Origin: Paenarthrobacter sp. GOM3
GTDB lineage: Bacteria; Actinomycetota; Actinomycetes; Actinomycetales; Micrococcaceae
Assembly: GCF_018215265.2 (NCBI RefSeq)
Contig: NZ_CP136562.1
Location: forward strand, 3,224,001 to 3,288,000
Direction of reading: 5' to 3'
Length of the DNA stretch: 64,000 nt
Part shown: in pieces, positions 1 through 8,622 of the stretch
Position numbering within the stretch: the stretch's first letter is position 1
Layout: each line of letters begins with the position of its first letter
The notes under the pieces: generated by a model
Told to the model about the DNA's origin: nothing
Seen by the model: only the letters and a program-made list of their open reading frames with translations
Database searches by the model: none
Made by a program: the position numbers and the translations under genes

Positions 1-914
1 TCAACTTCCCAGGGCCTGCTGAGGTCTTCCCACTCGATCCTGATGACATTCCATCCCATCGCCATAAGGGCCTTCTCCCGCCGCCGCTCCTGAAAAATGA
101 CGTCCTCGGTTGGGGCATAGTCGAAGTACTTGGCTCGACCATCGAACTCGAGGATGAGCTTGTGGTCCCTCCAACCGAAGTCTCCCCTGTAGGTTCCGAT
201 TGGCGTGGTGACCTCTACCTGAAGGTCTGCGCCAACGATGCCGAGCCGGTCCAGGAGCACACGGCTACGGGTCTCCCCCACTGATTCGGACCTCCCATCC
301 ATTGCCTCCAGGATCCGCCACAAACGTCGGGCACCCCGCGTGATCGCTCCGGTACTGAGATAATCGCGCATCACCTGCGGATCAGCACCCTTTCGAAGAG
401 CTTGGTCCGCGATGACCAAAGCCCGCTCAAAGTCCAAGGTCCGCGCACAGTCCACCACGGTGCGCTCAAGGCTGGTGACCGGGATGGGCCGTTGCCAAGG
501 GGCCAGCACCTCGACGATCTCAGCCCCAGGCAGCGGGCCTCCGTGCGCCGCAACGTCGTCACCGGAGCTCCCTTGGGCCGGGGAAAACGGTGTGGTGACG
601 TGAACGCGGGAACCACTGTCCCAAGGGGAGCATCCGTGCAACCGTGCGGCACTGGCATGACTATAAACACTGGTTGTACGCGCGCCGCGATGATGCGCCT
701 CGATCCTCAGCAAGTCCTGCTCCCATGGCTTCCGCCGATGCCAATCCTGGGCCCTGACGTAAGCCCCACGCCTAAGCCTGATGAGTTTCCCGGAGCGGAC
801 GCCAGCTGTCAGCACCCGATCACTGAAGCCCAGCCCGGACAAGTCTGCTGTTGTAGCCACCGAGGTGCCGGGCCAGAGGCGCGAGATGTGGTCGTCAAGT
901 TTCTTTGTTTGCAT
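1..914 (-). CDS. DUF559/AbiEi-like protein, 3' end cut by window edge
   Basis: An open frame runs from the left edge to an ATG at 914, with an in-frame stop just upstream at 954-956. About 304 residues are visible and the C-terminus is missing. The N-terminus (about residues 15-50) reads like the winged-helix domain of AbiEi-type antitoxins, with a loop ending RLRRGAYVRAQ. The C-terminal third matches the DUF559/Vsr-like nuclease-fold region: GDFGWRDHKLILEFDG followed by RREKALMAMGWNVIRIEWED. Such proteins are common solitary genes in Arthrobacter and are usually annotated 'type IV toxin-antitoxin AbiEi family antitoxin domain'. No AbiEii toxin partner is visible in the window. Function is unknown; the family call is fairly secure. 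Confidence 0.75.
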   Translation of the reverse strand, partial: MQTKKLDDHISRLWPGTSVATTADLSGLGFSDRVLTAGVRSGKLIRLRRGAYVRAQDWHRRKPWEQDLLRIEAHHRGARTTSVYSHASAARLHGCSPWDSGSRVHVTTPFSPAQGSSGDDVAAHGGPLPGAEIVEVLAPWQRPIPVTSLERTVVDCARTLDFERALVIADQALRKGADPQVMRDYLSTGAITRGARRLWRILEAMDGRSESVGETRSRVLLDRLGIVGADLQVEVTTPIGTYRGDFGWRDHKLILEFDGRAKYFDYAPTEDVIFQERRREKALMAMGWNVIRIEWEDLSRPWEV

Positions 915-1118
915 CTGTCCATCGTCGGGGCGGGGGGAATGCTCTACTAGGGTTCAGTTCCCATATGTGGACAACCCGGATCAGCTCATCGACTTCGGGT
1001 ACCGAGGAGTGCGCTGGCACCCCGCTGCCCCACCCAAAGCCGTCGCCAAGCCGCTCCCACGTCGCTGGCCAACCACGGAATAGCGGGCCAACCACGGGCC
1101 ACCCGGGCCGGCCACGCC

Positions 1119-2243
1119 TCAGCTCGCCATGAACTGCAGGTATGCCCGTCCCTGGGCCTGGAACGAGCGCTCGGCGGCGGGTCCAAGCGCTCCTGCAAAC
1201 GGTTCCGGAACCACGCTGACGGCCTTGCCCGAGACCGAGCGGGCCCACGTCCCCACCACTTCGCCGCCGGAAACGATGATGCGCTTGAAGACGCCGTTAT
1301 TCCCGGGTACCACGCGTTCGGCGTACTCCGGCGCGAGGACCAGGCTTCGGTCTTGGTACCCGAGGAGGTATTCGTCGAACCCCGGCAGTGCCAGCAGCGA
1401 GCGGGAGCCGGGAACGCCGTCGTCGAGCATTGCTGCCGCTTCGGGTGACAGCCAATAACTGGCACCGCGGAACTGAAGCTCGACCAGGCGGTCCCGCACG
1501 GATGCCAGGGCAGCGCGGGCCTCAGTGAGGGGCACTTGGCTCCACCATGCGAAGTCCCTGATTGTCGCTGGACCGTGGCCCCGGAAGTAGCGGAAGAGGA
1601 GCTCGGCAATCCCTTCGTCACGGCCCAGGTCCCTGGACTTCGGAATCCAGTCGTCGAAGGGGACAAACAGTTGCTGGACACCGGCTTTACCGGCCGAGGC
1701 CGCCATGGGCCCTTGTACGAGCCAAGCTTCACGGCACAGGCTTCCCAGGAGGTGGATGCCGCGCTGGGACTTGGTGAGCTGGCCGGCTTCCTCAAAAGCC
1801 TGGAACAGTTGCTCGCGGGTAGCCCCGGCGGCGCCCTCGCCTGTTTTGAGGACCTCGACGGTTTTGTACGCTATGTCGCGGCAGTGGCTGATGTCGTCGG
1901 CGGTGATGGCCAGTTCGCGGTGGCGGCCCGCCACCATGGTTGCCAGCCGGCCGCTGGTGATACCCAGGATCCAGCGCAAGTCTTCGGGTGCGAGCAGGTG
2001 CAGGGTCCCGCGCATGGGCCAGGAGCGAACCACCGTCCCGGCGTCGAGGGCTGCCCGGACGTCCGAGGCCGCAACACCGGGCACCCGTTGCCCAACAGCC
2101 CAGAAAGCCATCCCGAGATCCTGGGCTTGCATGGCCGTCATCCAGCGGACGGCATCGGCGATGCCGGGGAAGCCACCGGCCAGAAGGCCCTGGCTGGCGA
2201 GCCGGAGCCGGCCCATGACGCGGGGAGTCAGCGGTGTAGGCAT
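1119..2243 (-). CDS. AlkZ-like winged-helix DNA glycosylase family protein (HTH_42)
   Basis: A 374-residue cytoplasmic protein of the HTH_42/DUF1006 family, whose characterised member AlkZ unhooks interstrand crosslinks by excising alkylated bases. The N-terminal part carries Q39-A-Q41 in the segment MQAQDLGMAFWAVG, matching the QxQ catalytic motif of the AlkZ/YcaQ group. It is followed by the family-typical VRSWPMRGTLHLL and, near residue 290, the FDEYLLGYQDRS block. Length fits the family (350-400). It stands alone, with about 200 bp of gene-free sequence downstream. Family membership is firm; repair of crosslinks or bulky adducts is inferred from relatives. Confidence 0.85.
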   Translation of the reverse strand: MPTPLTPRVMGRLRLASQGLLAGGFPGIADAVRWMTAMQAQDLGMAFWAVGQRVPGVAASDVRAALDAGTVVRSWPMRGTLHLLAPEDLRWILGITSGRLATMVAGRHRELAITADDISHCRDIAYKTVEVLKTGEGAAGATREQLFQAFEEAGQLTKSQRGIHLLGSLCREAWLVQGPMAASAGKAGVQQLFVPFDDWIPKSRDLGRDEGIAELLFRYFRGHGPATIRDFAWWSQVPLTEARAALASVRDRLVELQFRGASYWLSPEAAAMLDDGVPGSRSLLALPGFDEYLLGYQDRSLVLAPEYAERVVPGNNGVFKRIIVSGGEVVGTWARSVSGKAVSVVPEPFAGALGPAAERSFQAQGRAYLQFMAS

Positions 2244-2328
2244 GCTTCATCCTAAGAGGGCACGCGGGCACAGGGAACCTTGCCGCGCCTCCCAGCCGTC
2301 ACCCAGCAGGGGAACCTAGGATAAGTTC

Positions 2329-2808
2329 ATGCTTTTTGGTGACCTCGCTCCGTTTGTGCGGCCGATGAGCCGGTGGTTGGCTACCGCCGGCTGGTTCTGC
2401 ACGCTCGTTGGACTTGGTGCCGGGCTGATCGTGGCCGTCGGGACCGGCGTCAGCCTTTCCCCATCAATGCAGGCCATCCAAACCGTCAGCCTGGTCGCAA
2501 CGGCTACGGCCGCGCTCCTCATTGGAACAGCTGCGGCCAGCCAGCCCGTGTCCGATCGTGATGATGACGCGCCCGAGCCGTGGTTCTACCCGGCCGCGGC
2601 CGCGCAAGTCCGCAGCTTCCTGCTCGGGTCAATTGTCATGCTCCTGGGCTTGGTGGGCTTCGCTGCGGCCGGGCTGTTCATGCCGAGTGGTCCCTCGCCG
2701 CAGAGTATCGCGTTCAGCCAGATATTCCTTCTGGGCTCCATCAGTTGCGGGCTGACGTTCTTGCTGCTCAACAAGGTCCTGCCGATCGCCGAACGGCGAA
2801 CTCGCTAG
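2329..2808 (+). CDS. small integral membrane protein, unknown function
   Basis: A 159-residue protein with four predicted membrane segments (about 16-38, 48-66, 92-115 and 128-150) and an acidic loop (SDRDDDAPEP) after the second segment. The ATG at 2329 follows AGGATAAG, a reasonable ribosome-binding site. It is divergent from the AlkZ-like gene and convergent with the murB operon. I do not recognise a named family. Composition and codon use match the neighbours, so it is probably a real chromosomal gene. Confidence 0.65.
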   Translation: MLFGDLAPFVRPMSRWLATAGWFCTLVGLGAGLIVAVGTGVSLSPSMQAIQTVSLVATATAALLIGTAAASQPVSDRDDDAPEPWFYPAAAAQVRSFLLGSIVMLLGLVGFAAAGLFMPSGPSPQSIAFSQIFLLGSISCGLTFLLLNKVLPIAERRTR

Positions 2809-2890
2809 GGAACGCCGAGGGGCGGGAGCCCGGGTGGATTCGGCATCCATAGAGCCGAGAGCCAACCCCCTCGCGAACCCAATACGCGCC

Positions 2891-3961
2891 TTAGAGGGAC
2901 ACACCGATCAACAGCGGTTCCGGGTGCAGTTCGATACCAAAACGCTCGACGACGCCGGCCCGCACCTCGCGCGCGATGGCCACCATATCCGCGGCTGAGG
3001 CTGAACCACGGTTGGTGATAGCCAGCGTGTGCTTGGTGGACAGTGACGCCCGGCCTCCGGAAACGCTGCCCTCTTCGAGCCCGAAGCCCTTGCCGAACCC
3101 GGCTTGGTCGATCAGCCAGGCAGCGGAGAGCTTCACCAGCCCATCGGTTCCGGCGGGGTACTGCGGTGCGTTGGCGGGCAGCCCCGCCGCACGCTCCGCC
3201 GGCACGATCGGGTTGGTGAAGAAGGAGCCCGTGGAATAGGTATCCCGGTCCTCTTTGTCCAGCACCATCCCCTTGGACGCCCGGAGCCGGAGGACTTCAC
3301 GACGGACATCGTTGGAGTAGGCGCGCTTGCCTGCCTCCACACCCAGCACCCGGGCCAGCTCGGCATAGCGGATAGGGGCACTCATCCGGCCCAGCGGCAG
3401 CTGGAACTCAACCGTCAGGACCACGTAGCGCGGCGACCCGTCGACGGTGGTTTGCTTCAGGATTGAGTCGCGGTATCCGAATTTGAGCTCGGAGTTGGTG
3501 AAGGTCTGCACGGCGTTGCGTTCACGGTCCCACGTCCGCACGGCCGCAATGGTTTGCGATACGTCAGCGCCGTAAGCTCCCACGTTTTGCACGGGCGTGG
3601 CTCCCGTGGCACCCGGAATACCGGAGAGTGCTTCCAGGCCGGACCAGGCGTGAAGCACGGCGTGCTGCACCAGGGCGTCCCAGTTGTGGCCGGCCTGCAC
3701 CACGACGGACACGCCACCGCAGCTGTCCTCGGAGTTCACTGTGAACCCCTCGGACGCGATCTTCAGGACTGTACCGGGGTAGCCGTCGTCCGAGATCAGG
3801 AGGTTGGATCCACCGCCGATGATCAGGAGTTTCTCGCCCGCAGCGTCAGCCGACCGTACGGCGTCGATGATTTCAGCCTCGGTGCGGGCCTCCACAAAGT
3901 TCCCTGCGGGGCCGCCGACAGCGGCTGTGGTCAATTCGGAAAGCAGCGTCTGGGTCACCAA
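2891..3961 (-). CDS. murB: UDP-N-acetylmuramate dehydrogenase (MurB)
   Basis: Reduces UDP-GlcNAc-enolpyruvate to UDP-MurNAc with NADPH and FAD, the second committed step of peptidoglycan synthesis in the cytoplasm. About 356 residues. Visible signatures are the FAD-binding IIGGGSNLLISDDG (about 47-60), GIPGATGATPVQNVGAYG (114-131), the substrate-binding GYRDS (162-166) and the catalytic serine in STGSFFTNP (S246), then HPEPLL near the C-terminus. The start is either TTG at 3961 or the adjacent GTG at 3958. It is the last gene of an operon with an MFS gene and two MaoC genes, 6 bp after the MFS stop. Confidence 0.95.
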   Translation of the reverse strand: MVTQTLLSELTTAAVGGPAGNFVEARTEAEIIDAVRSADAAGEKLLIIGGGSNLLISDDGYPGTVLKIASEGFTVNSEDSCGGVSVVVQAGHNWDALVQHAVLHAWSGLEALSGIPGATGATPVQNVGAYGADVSQTIAAVRTWDRERNAVQTFTNSELKFGYRDSILKQTTVDGSPRYVVLTVEFQLPLGRMSAPIRYAELARVLGVEAGKRAYSNDVRREVLRLRASKGMVLDKEDRDTYSTGSFFTNPIVPAERAAGLPANAPQYPAGTDGLVKLSAAWLIDQAGFGKGFGLEEGSVSGGRASLSTKHTLAITNRGSASAADMVAIAREVRAGVVERFGIELHPEPLLIGVSL

Positions 3962-3967
3962 TCAAGC

Positions 3968-5296
3968 CTAACGGGCTTCGTTGGGCTGCATGGACTTCCC
4001 TGTGGTTTGGCCAGCGAGCGGAGCCAGGAAGAAGCTGACTACCAGCATCACAAGTGGCGCCAAGAGGGAATGGAGGATGCCAAAGTGTTCGGCAAGCAGC
4101 CCCAGGAGCGGCGGTCCGCACAGAAATGCCCCGTACCCGATGGTGGAGACCACGGAAACGCGGGCGGCTGCGTGCACGGGGTCATCGGCAGCAGCTGACA
4201 TCCCCACCGGGAACCCTAGCGAGGCGCCAAGGCCCCAAACGGCCAGCGCCACGAACGCGAGCCACGGCACAGGCGAAAAGACAAAAAGCGCCAGACCCAC
4301 GACGGCGGTGGCCGAGCACCAGCGCATCACCACTACCCGCCCAAAGCGGTCAAGGATGGCGGTGCCGGCGAAGCGTCCAATGGTCATGAACGTGACGAAC
4401 AGGCCGTAGCCGACCGCTCCTGCCGCGTCTGACTGGCCGTAGCCGTCGGCAAGTGCCAAAGCCACCCAGTCTCCCGCGGCGCCTTCGGCCAAGGCCAGGC
4501 CGAGGACCAGTACGCCGATCAGCAAGGTTCGACGGTCACGCCAGGCAAGGGCCACGAGCCGTTTGTTGTCCAGTGGTGCAGCGGCGGTGCCGGTTTCCGC
4601 GGACCCCGGGGTGATGATGGGCAGCGGACCTGTCGAGGGGTCCTGGAAGGTATCGGTTTCCTCCGGGAGGTGAGGGCGGGCCGGCGCCGCGGTCTTCTCC
4701 GCCCGGAAGAAGAATCCTGCGGTCACCACGGAGCCAGTCACCACGACACCCGCGATCAGGAAATGCCAGAAGACGGCCAGGTGCACGGCGGCGGCCCACG
4801 CACCAAACCCCGCAGCCGCGACAGTACCCAGGCTGAAGGCGCCGTGGAGGTGCGGCATGACGTGCCGTCCCAGTGCCCGCTCCATGGCTGCGCCTTCGAC
4901 GTTGGACGCCGTGTTCCAGCTGGCTGTTCCCAGGCCCAGCACGACTAAACCTGTGGCCACAACGACGGGGTTCGCGGCGATTGAGGCCCCCACACCAATA
5001 GTGACCAGCCCTGCCCCGACCATGCAGCTCCCGATCCAGCTGGTGAGTTTGGGGCCGAGCCGCAGCACGATGAGTCCGGACGCGGAGATCGAAACGAACG
5101 ACGCCACAGTCATGCACATGAGCAGGAGCCCGATGCCACCGGGTGTCAGGTCCAAGCCGTCACGGATCGCCGGGAGCCGCGACACCCAGGTGGCAAACGC
5201 GACGCCGCTGGCCGCATAGGACGTCAGAACAGCGACGCGCCACTGGAGCATCTGGGTCGCAGTGGCGCGTTGCTTGGAATCGTTCGGTTGGTTCAA
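3968..5296 (-). CDS. MFS transporter
   Basis: A 442-residue major facilitator with about 12 hydrophobic segments and a cytoplasmic central loop rich in P/E/T (about 205-240). The stretch SAADDPVHAAARVSVVSTIGYGAFLCGPPLLG resembles putative sugar or drug-efflux MFS proteins of the YbjJ type. The proposed start is TTG at 5296, overlapping the stop of the upstream MaoC gene as TTGA, which suggests translational coupling; an internal ATG at codon 16 is the alternative. Substrate unknown. It sits inside the MaoC-MaoC-MFS-murB operon. Confidence 0.85.
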   Translation of the reverse strand: MNQPNDSKQRATATQMLQWRVAVLTSYAASGVAFATWVSRLPAIRDGLDLTPGGIGLLLMCMTVASFVSISASGLIVLRLGPKLTSWIGSCMVGAGLVTIGVGASIAANPVVVATGLVVLGLGTASWNTASNVEGAAMERALGRHVMPHLHGAFSLGTVAAAGFGAWAAAVHLAVFWHFLIAGVVVTGSVVTAGFFFRAEKTAAPARPHLPEETDTFQDPSTGPLPIITPGSAETGTAAAPLDNKRLVALAWRDRRTLLIGVLVLGLALAEGAAGDWVALALADGYGQSDAAGAVGYGLFVTFMTIGRFAGTAILDRFGRVVVMRWCSATAVVGLALFVFSPVPWLAFVALAVWGLGASLGFPVGMSAAADDPVHAAARVSVVSTIGYGAFLCGPPLLGLLAEHFGILHSLLAPLVMLVVSFFLAPLAGQTTGKSMQPNEAR

Positions 5297-5730
5297 GAGA
5301 CTTTCACGACCGCCTGCGACTTCATGAGGACTTTCTGTCCGCCGGCGACAACAGTGAGGTCGATACGGGCGGTGCGGGCATCGGCGTCGAGGGCTCCGAC
5401 CACGCCGGTCACGTCAATGACGGCACCGGCGTTGTCCGTGCCGGTGGTGTCCGTGACCAGGACAGGTTTGGTGAAGCGGGTCTGGTAATCGACGACGGCG
5501 GCCGGGTCGCCCGCCCAGTCGCTCACCAACTGCACTGCGGCTCCCATGGTGAACATGCCGTGCGCAATGACTCCAGGCAGCTCAACCGAGGTAGCGAAGG
5601 CTTCGTTCCAGTGGATGGGGTTGAAGTCGCCTGAAGCCCCGGCGTACTTGACCAGGTCCTGGCGGGTGACGTCTATGCTGCGGGTGCCGATTTCCTGGCC
5701 AACCGCGAGGTCTTCGAATGTGGGGCTCAT
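5293..5730 (-). CDS. MaoC-family dehydratase, catalytic (HadB-like) subunit
   Basis: A 145-residue hot-dog-fold protein. The segment YAGASGDFNPIHWNEAFA carries the hydratase-2 motif with D and H (about D37, H41), and VIAHGMFTMG is the second MaoC signature. This is the catalytic half of a two-subunit (3R)-hydroxyacyl dehydratase; its partner lies directly upstream. In mycobacteria HadAB acts in mycolic acid synthesis, but Micrococcaceae lack mycolates, so the acyl substrate here is unknown. It ends in a TTGA overlap with the MFS gene. Confidence 0.85.
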   Translation of the reverse strand: MSPTFEDLAVGQEIGTRSIDVTRQDLVKYAGASGDFNPIHWNEAFATSVELPGVIAHGMFTMGAAVQLVSDWAGDPAAVVDYQTRFTKPVLVTDTTGTDNAGAVIDVTGVVGALDADARTARIDLTVVAGGQKVLMKSQAVVKVS

Positions 5731-5732
5731 GG

Positions 5733-6182
5733 TTACTGTCCCTCTCCGCGGACCAGGATGGATGAGGTGGTGGTGGCGACCTTTTCGCCCGCCTCGGTGG
5801 AAATTTCGGAGCGTGTGGTGATCATGGCTCCACCGCCCATGGCCCGGACGCCGTCGACATGCAGTTCGGCGACGAGGCGGTCACCGGCGACTATGGCACG
5901 GTGGTGCGTGAAACGCTGGTCGGCGTGGACCACCCGGGAAAAGTCGATGCCGGACTCGGGGTCCTGCACGAGCTGCGCGTCAGCGCGCTGGGCGACAATG
6001 ATGGCGAACGTTGGCGGGGCTACGAGGTCGCTGTGTCCGAGGGCTTTGGCCGCCTCCACGTCAAAGTGCGCGGGGTTGGTAGCCTTCACGGCCTGGGCGA
6101 ATTCGCGAATCTTTTCGCGCCCGACGTCGTATACCTCTGCGGCAGGGTAGCTTCGGCCCTGCAGGTCCGGATTGATACTCAT
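5733..6182 (-). CDS. FAS1-type MaoC dehydratase, HadA-like subunit
   Basis: A 149-residue protein beginning MSINPDLQGRSYPAAEVYDVGREKIREFA, typical of the UPF0336/HadA-like N-terminal hot-dog subunit. Blocks ATNPAHFD, LVAPPTFAII and VHADQRFTHHRAIVAGDRL follow. It lacks the hydratase D-x4-H motif and probably provides structure and substrate specificity for the HadB-like partner encoded 2 bp downstream. It is the first gene of the operon leading to murB. The start ATG at 6182 lies 30 bp from the next gene upstream. Confidence 0.82.
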   Translation of the reverse strand: MSINPDLQGRSYPAAEVYDVGREKIREFAQAVKATNPAHFDVEAAKALGHSDLVAPPTFAIIVAQRADAQLVQDPESGIDFSRVVHADQRFTHHRAIVAGDRLVAELHVDGVRAMGGGAMITTRSEISTEAGEKVATTTSSILVRGEGQ

Positions 6183-6212
6183 GATCCAACCCTATCGGCC
6201 CGCAGGGTGGGT

Positions 6213-6437
6213 TTACTTCCTGTAGTCCTTGCGGATTTTCTGGCCGCGGACCACGAGCCCCGCGACGTGCAGGAGCAAGCCGACGCCGATCAGTGGAAGC
6301 GATGCCAATGCCAGTCCCTGGTTGCCGGACGTGTTGCCCACGATGCTAAGGATAATTCCGACGGCGATCAGGCCCATGGCGCCAAAGACCAGCACTTTGT
6401 AGGACGTAGGGGCGGTGGCCCAGAATTGTTCAAGCAC
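6213..6437 (-). CDS. small two-helix membrane protein
   Basis: A 74-residue protein with two membrane segments (about 14-34 and 43-63) and a basic C-terminal tail (RGQKIRKDYRK). It may belong to the DUF3188 type of short actinobacterial membrane proteins, but I cannot confirm this. It is transcribed in the same direction as the hadA-like gene, 30 bp upstream of it, so it may share the transcript. Function unknown. Confidence 0.6.
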   Translation of the reverse strand: MLEQFWATAPTSYKVLVFGAMGLIAVGIILSIVGNTSGNQGLALASLPLIGVGLLLHVAGLVVRGQKIRKDYRK

Positions 6438-6466
6438 CGTCCAAGTCTACCGGCGCACCGCGAGGG

Positions 6467-7381
6467 CTAAAAAAGCGAGTCCTGCAGGGCCGGGATCTCC
6501 GTCGTGTGCGGCCCGAACTCCACTTTGCGGCCCTTCAGCGCGCCAAGGTCTGCCACGAAACTGCCCTCTACCTCATTCCCGGAAGCGTCGGGCAGGCCGA
6601 CCAAGGCGATCGCTCCGGACAGCGAGCGGACCCGCAAACCGTGCCCGCCGCCGTCGAACGTTGCAGGGTAAGGGTGGCGAAGGCCGGTGCACGCGGTGCA
6701 GAGGGTATGGGCCAGCGCGGGCCTCTCCCACTCTTCCTCCACAACCGCGTAACCGGTCATGGCCAGGCCGCCCAACAGTTCCCGCACGCGCCCGGCATGC
6801 TGGCAATTCACAGCGGCAAGTTCGACGCCGGTACGCGGCTCCACCAATCCGGTCACCTTGGCTGCCGAGCGGACCTGCTGGACGAGGCCGAGTTCGCGGG
6901 TTACAAGGTCCTCGAGGACGCGAACGATGCGGCCGTCCTCCGCGTGTGCCACGTAGGAGGCGTGCACGGCGCCCTGTTCAGCCAGGCGGTTCCACTTGCG
7001 TGGCGCGGAAGCCGTCCCCACCTTGTTGGCACCGTTCGCGAAAGTGGCCACGTAGAGCCAGTGCGGTTGCATGAGGTACGCCCGCAGTCCGGACGGGACG
7101 GAGCCGCCGCGGTGGAAGTCATGCATCAACCGCGAATCGTCCCGCGCAAAGCAGGCCCCGCATTGTTTGCCCCGCTCCGCCGGCGAATCACTGGGGCACC
7201 GAACGTGCGTTCGGTCGCCGGGTCCGTGAACCTTGGTGTGGCCAAGGCACCACAAACCTGGGGCAACGCGAAGGCCCAGGGACGCACCCTGGGCCAACGC
7301 CACGTCAGAAAATTCCCCCTGCGGCGACATCAGCCTCAGCACAGGCACGGATGAGTCCCATGAGACTCCGTGGACCAGCAT
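6467..7381 (-). CDS. DUF2797 protein, possible GIY-YIG-like fold
   Basis: A 304-residue protein. The N-terminal half contains a probable zinc site: C45, H48, C62, C74 and C77. The middle reads WLYVATFANGANKVGTA (108-124), then R128/R132, AEQGA (134-138) and E157 in RVLEDLV. That order resembles a GIY-YIG nuclease core (strand-YIG-R-E). These features place it in DUF2797, whose activity is undescribed. It starts 2 bp after the stop of the CitE-like gene, so the two are surely co-transcribed. No signal peptide. The family call is good; nuclease activity is a hypothesis. Confidence 0.7.
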   Translation of the reverse strand: MLVHGVSWDSSVPVLRLMSPQGEFSDVALAQGASLGLRVAPGLWCLGHTKVHGPGDRTHVRCPSDSPAERGKQCGACFARDDSRLMHDFHRGGSVPSGLRAYLMQPHWLYVATFANGANKVGTASAPRKWNRLAEQGAVHASYVAHAEDGRIVRVLEDLVTRELGLVQQVRSAAKVTGLVEPRTGVELAAVNCQHAGRVRELLGGLAMTGYAVVEEEWERPALAHTLCTACTGLRHPYPATFDGGGHGLRVRSLSGAIALVGLPDASGNEVEGSFVADLGALKGRKVEFGPHTTEIPALQDSLF

Positions 7382-7383
7382 GC

Positions 7384-8247
7384 CTACAGGGAAGGCTGGA
7401 CTCCGAAAGCCACTGCGAGCTTCATGATCTTTTCGGCGCGGCCCAAACGCGGAAGGTCGGAACCATCGCGGATCACACGGCCGTTGGCTTCGAAGTCGTT
7501 CATGAAGTCAGTGGCCCAGGCGACGTCCGACGGCGTGGGGCTGATGACTTCATTGATAACCGTGGTCTGGTCGATGGCCAGGCAGAGCTTGCCGGTCATG
7601 CCCATGGTCACGGTGATGCCGGTCTGCTCGCGCAGGATCGGGTGGTTGGTACCCACGGTAGGTCCATCGATGGGGCCGGGCAGGTTACCGACGCGGCTGG
7701 CGACAACCAGCTTGGCACGCGGGTAGGCCATGGCCTCCGGCGTGGCCGCCATGCCGGTGTCGCGGCGGAAGTCGCCGGAACCGAAAGCGAGGCGGAAAGC
7801 GCCCTGCGCACGGGCGATGTGGTTGGCTTCCTCGATGCCGAGGGCTGATTCAACCAGCGCCACGACGGGGGTCTTGCCGTCCATGCGGTGGTAGGACTCG
7901 GTGACCTGGTCAGCGGACTCGGTCTTGGCGAGCATGACGCCCAAAAGTCCGGGAGTGCCGCGCAGGCCCGCAAGGTCATCGGCCCAGAACGGGCTGGTGG
8001 CGTCATTGATGCGGACCCAGGCCTGGCCACCGGCGGTCAGCCAGTTCACCACGTTCTCGCGGGCGGCATCCTTCTGGGAAGGGTCCACGGCATCTTCAAT
8101 GTCAAGGATGATCGCGTCTGCCCGCGAGCCCGCAGATTCATCAAAAAGCTCCGTTTTCATGGCATTGACAAGAAGCCAGGAACGGGCGATATCGGCGGGA
8201 ATGTTGCGGGTAGGCCGAATGGACTCGGCGGCGATGCTAGACGTCAT
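7384..8247 (-). CDS. HpcH/HpaI aldolase / CitE-like lyase
   Basis: A 287-residue protein of the CitE superfamily (citrate lyase beta-like, malyl/citramalyl-CoA lyase). Signatures: RSWLLVNAMKTELFDES near the start, the metal-binding ADAIILDIEDAVDPSQKD, VRIND, and ALVESALGIEEANHIA with the catalytic glutamate. I chose the ATG at 8247 (MTSSIAAESIRP) because upstream codons are not conserved-looking. It lacks the neighbours of citrate lyase (citD/citF), so it is a stand-alone CitE-like enzyme acting on an unknown acyl-CoA. The DUF2797 gene follows after 2 bp. Confidence 0.85.
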   Translation of the reverse strand: MTSSIAAESIRPTRNIPADIARSWLLVNAMKTELFDESAGSRADAIILDIEDAVDPSQKDAARENVVNWLTAGGQAWVRINDATSPFWADDLAGLRGTPGLLGVMLAKTESADQVTESYHRMDGKTPVVALVESALGIEEANHIARAQGAFRLAFGSGDFRRDTGMAATPEAMAYPRAKLVVASRVGNLPGPIDGPTVGTNHPILREQTGITVTMGMTGKLCLAIDQTTVINEVISPTPSDVAWATDFMNDFEANGRVIRDGSDLPRLGRAEKIMKLAVAFGVQPSL

Positions 8248-8622
8248 GTATCTACCGTATCCGTCCAGCGTGCCGCAAGGCGAAGAATTCCGCCCGGTTG
8301 TGAGGATCAATACGAACTAAACCCCATATGACTGTGGGGTCCCGCAGTATGAACGCCCGACGACGGTACCCGCCAGTCGTAAAGGTCCCACCGGACGCTG
8401 TTGTTCACAGGGCTCAACGCGGCGTCTTGTGTCCCCCGGTTGCCGGGAATTGCCCTGGATTTCCTCCCGTGTCGGGCTGTTTCGCAGCGTTTCCAGGCGT
8501 TACCCGATCGCTTCCCACCCGCCGTCGAAATGGGCTTTCATCGTTCCCAAGCCGTTGCACGGGTTTTCAAACTCCCGCAGCGGCCGACCACCCAACACCC
8601 CCATCATCTGAAAGTAGCTCCC
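8248..8622. promoter_or_regulatory. divergent intergenic region, citE-like / sulfonate operon
   Basis: 375 bp without a convincing gene. It must hold the promoters of the CitE-like gene (leftward) and of the ABC-tauD operon (rightward). A short perfect hairpin, ACCCCA (8321-8326) and TGGGGT (8335-8340) with an 8-nt loop, is the only clear structure. It could be an operator for a sulfur regulator or chance. I see no recognisable riboswitch. Confidence 0.4.

Noticed and set aside
402..950. Plus-strand open frame of 182 codons
   Set aside because: Antisense shadow of the DUF559/AbiEi-like gene; R/P/G-rich low-information translation with no ribosome-binding site.
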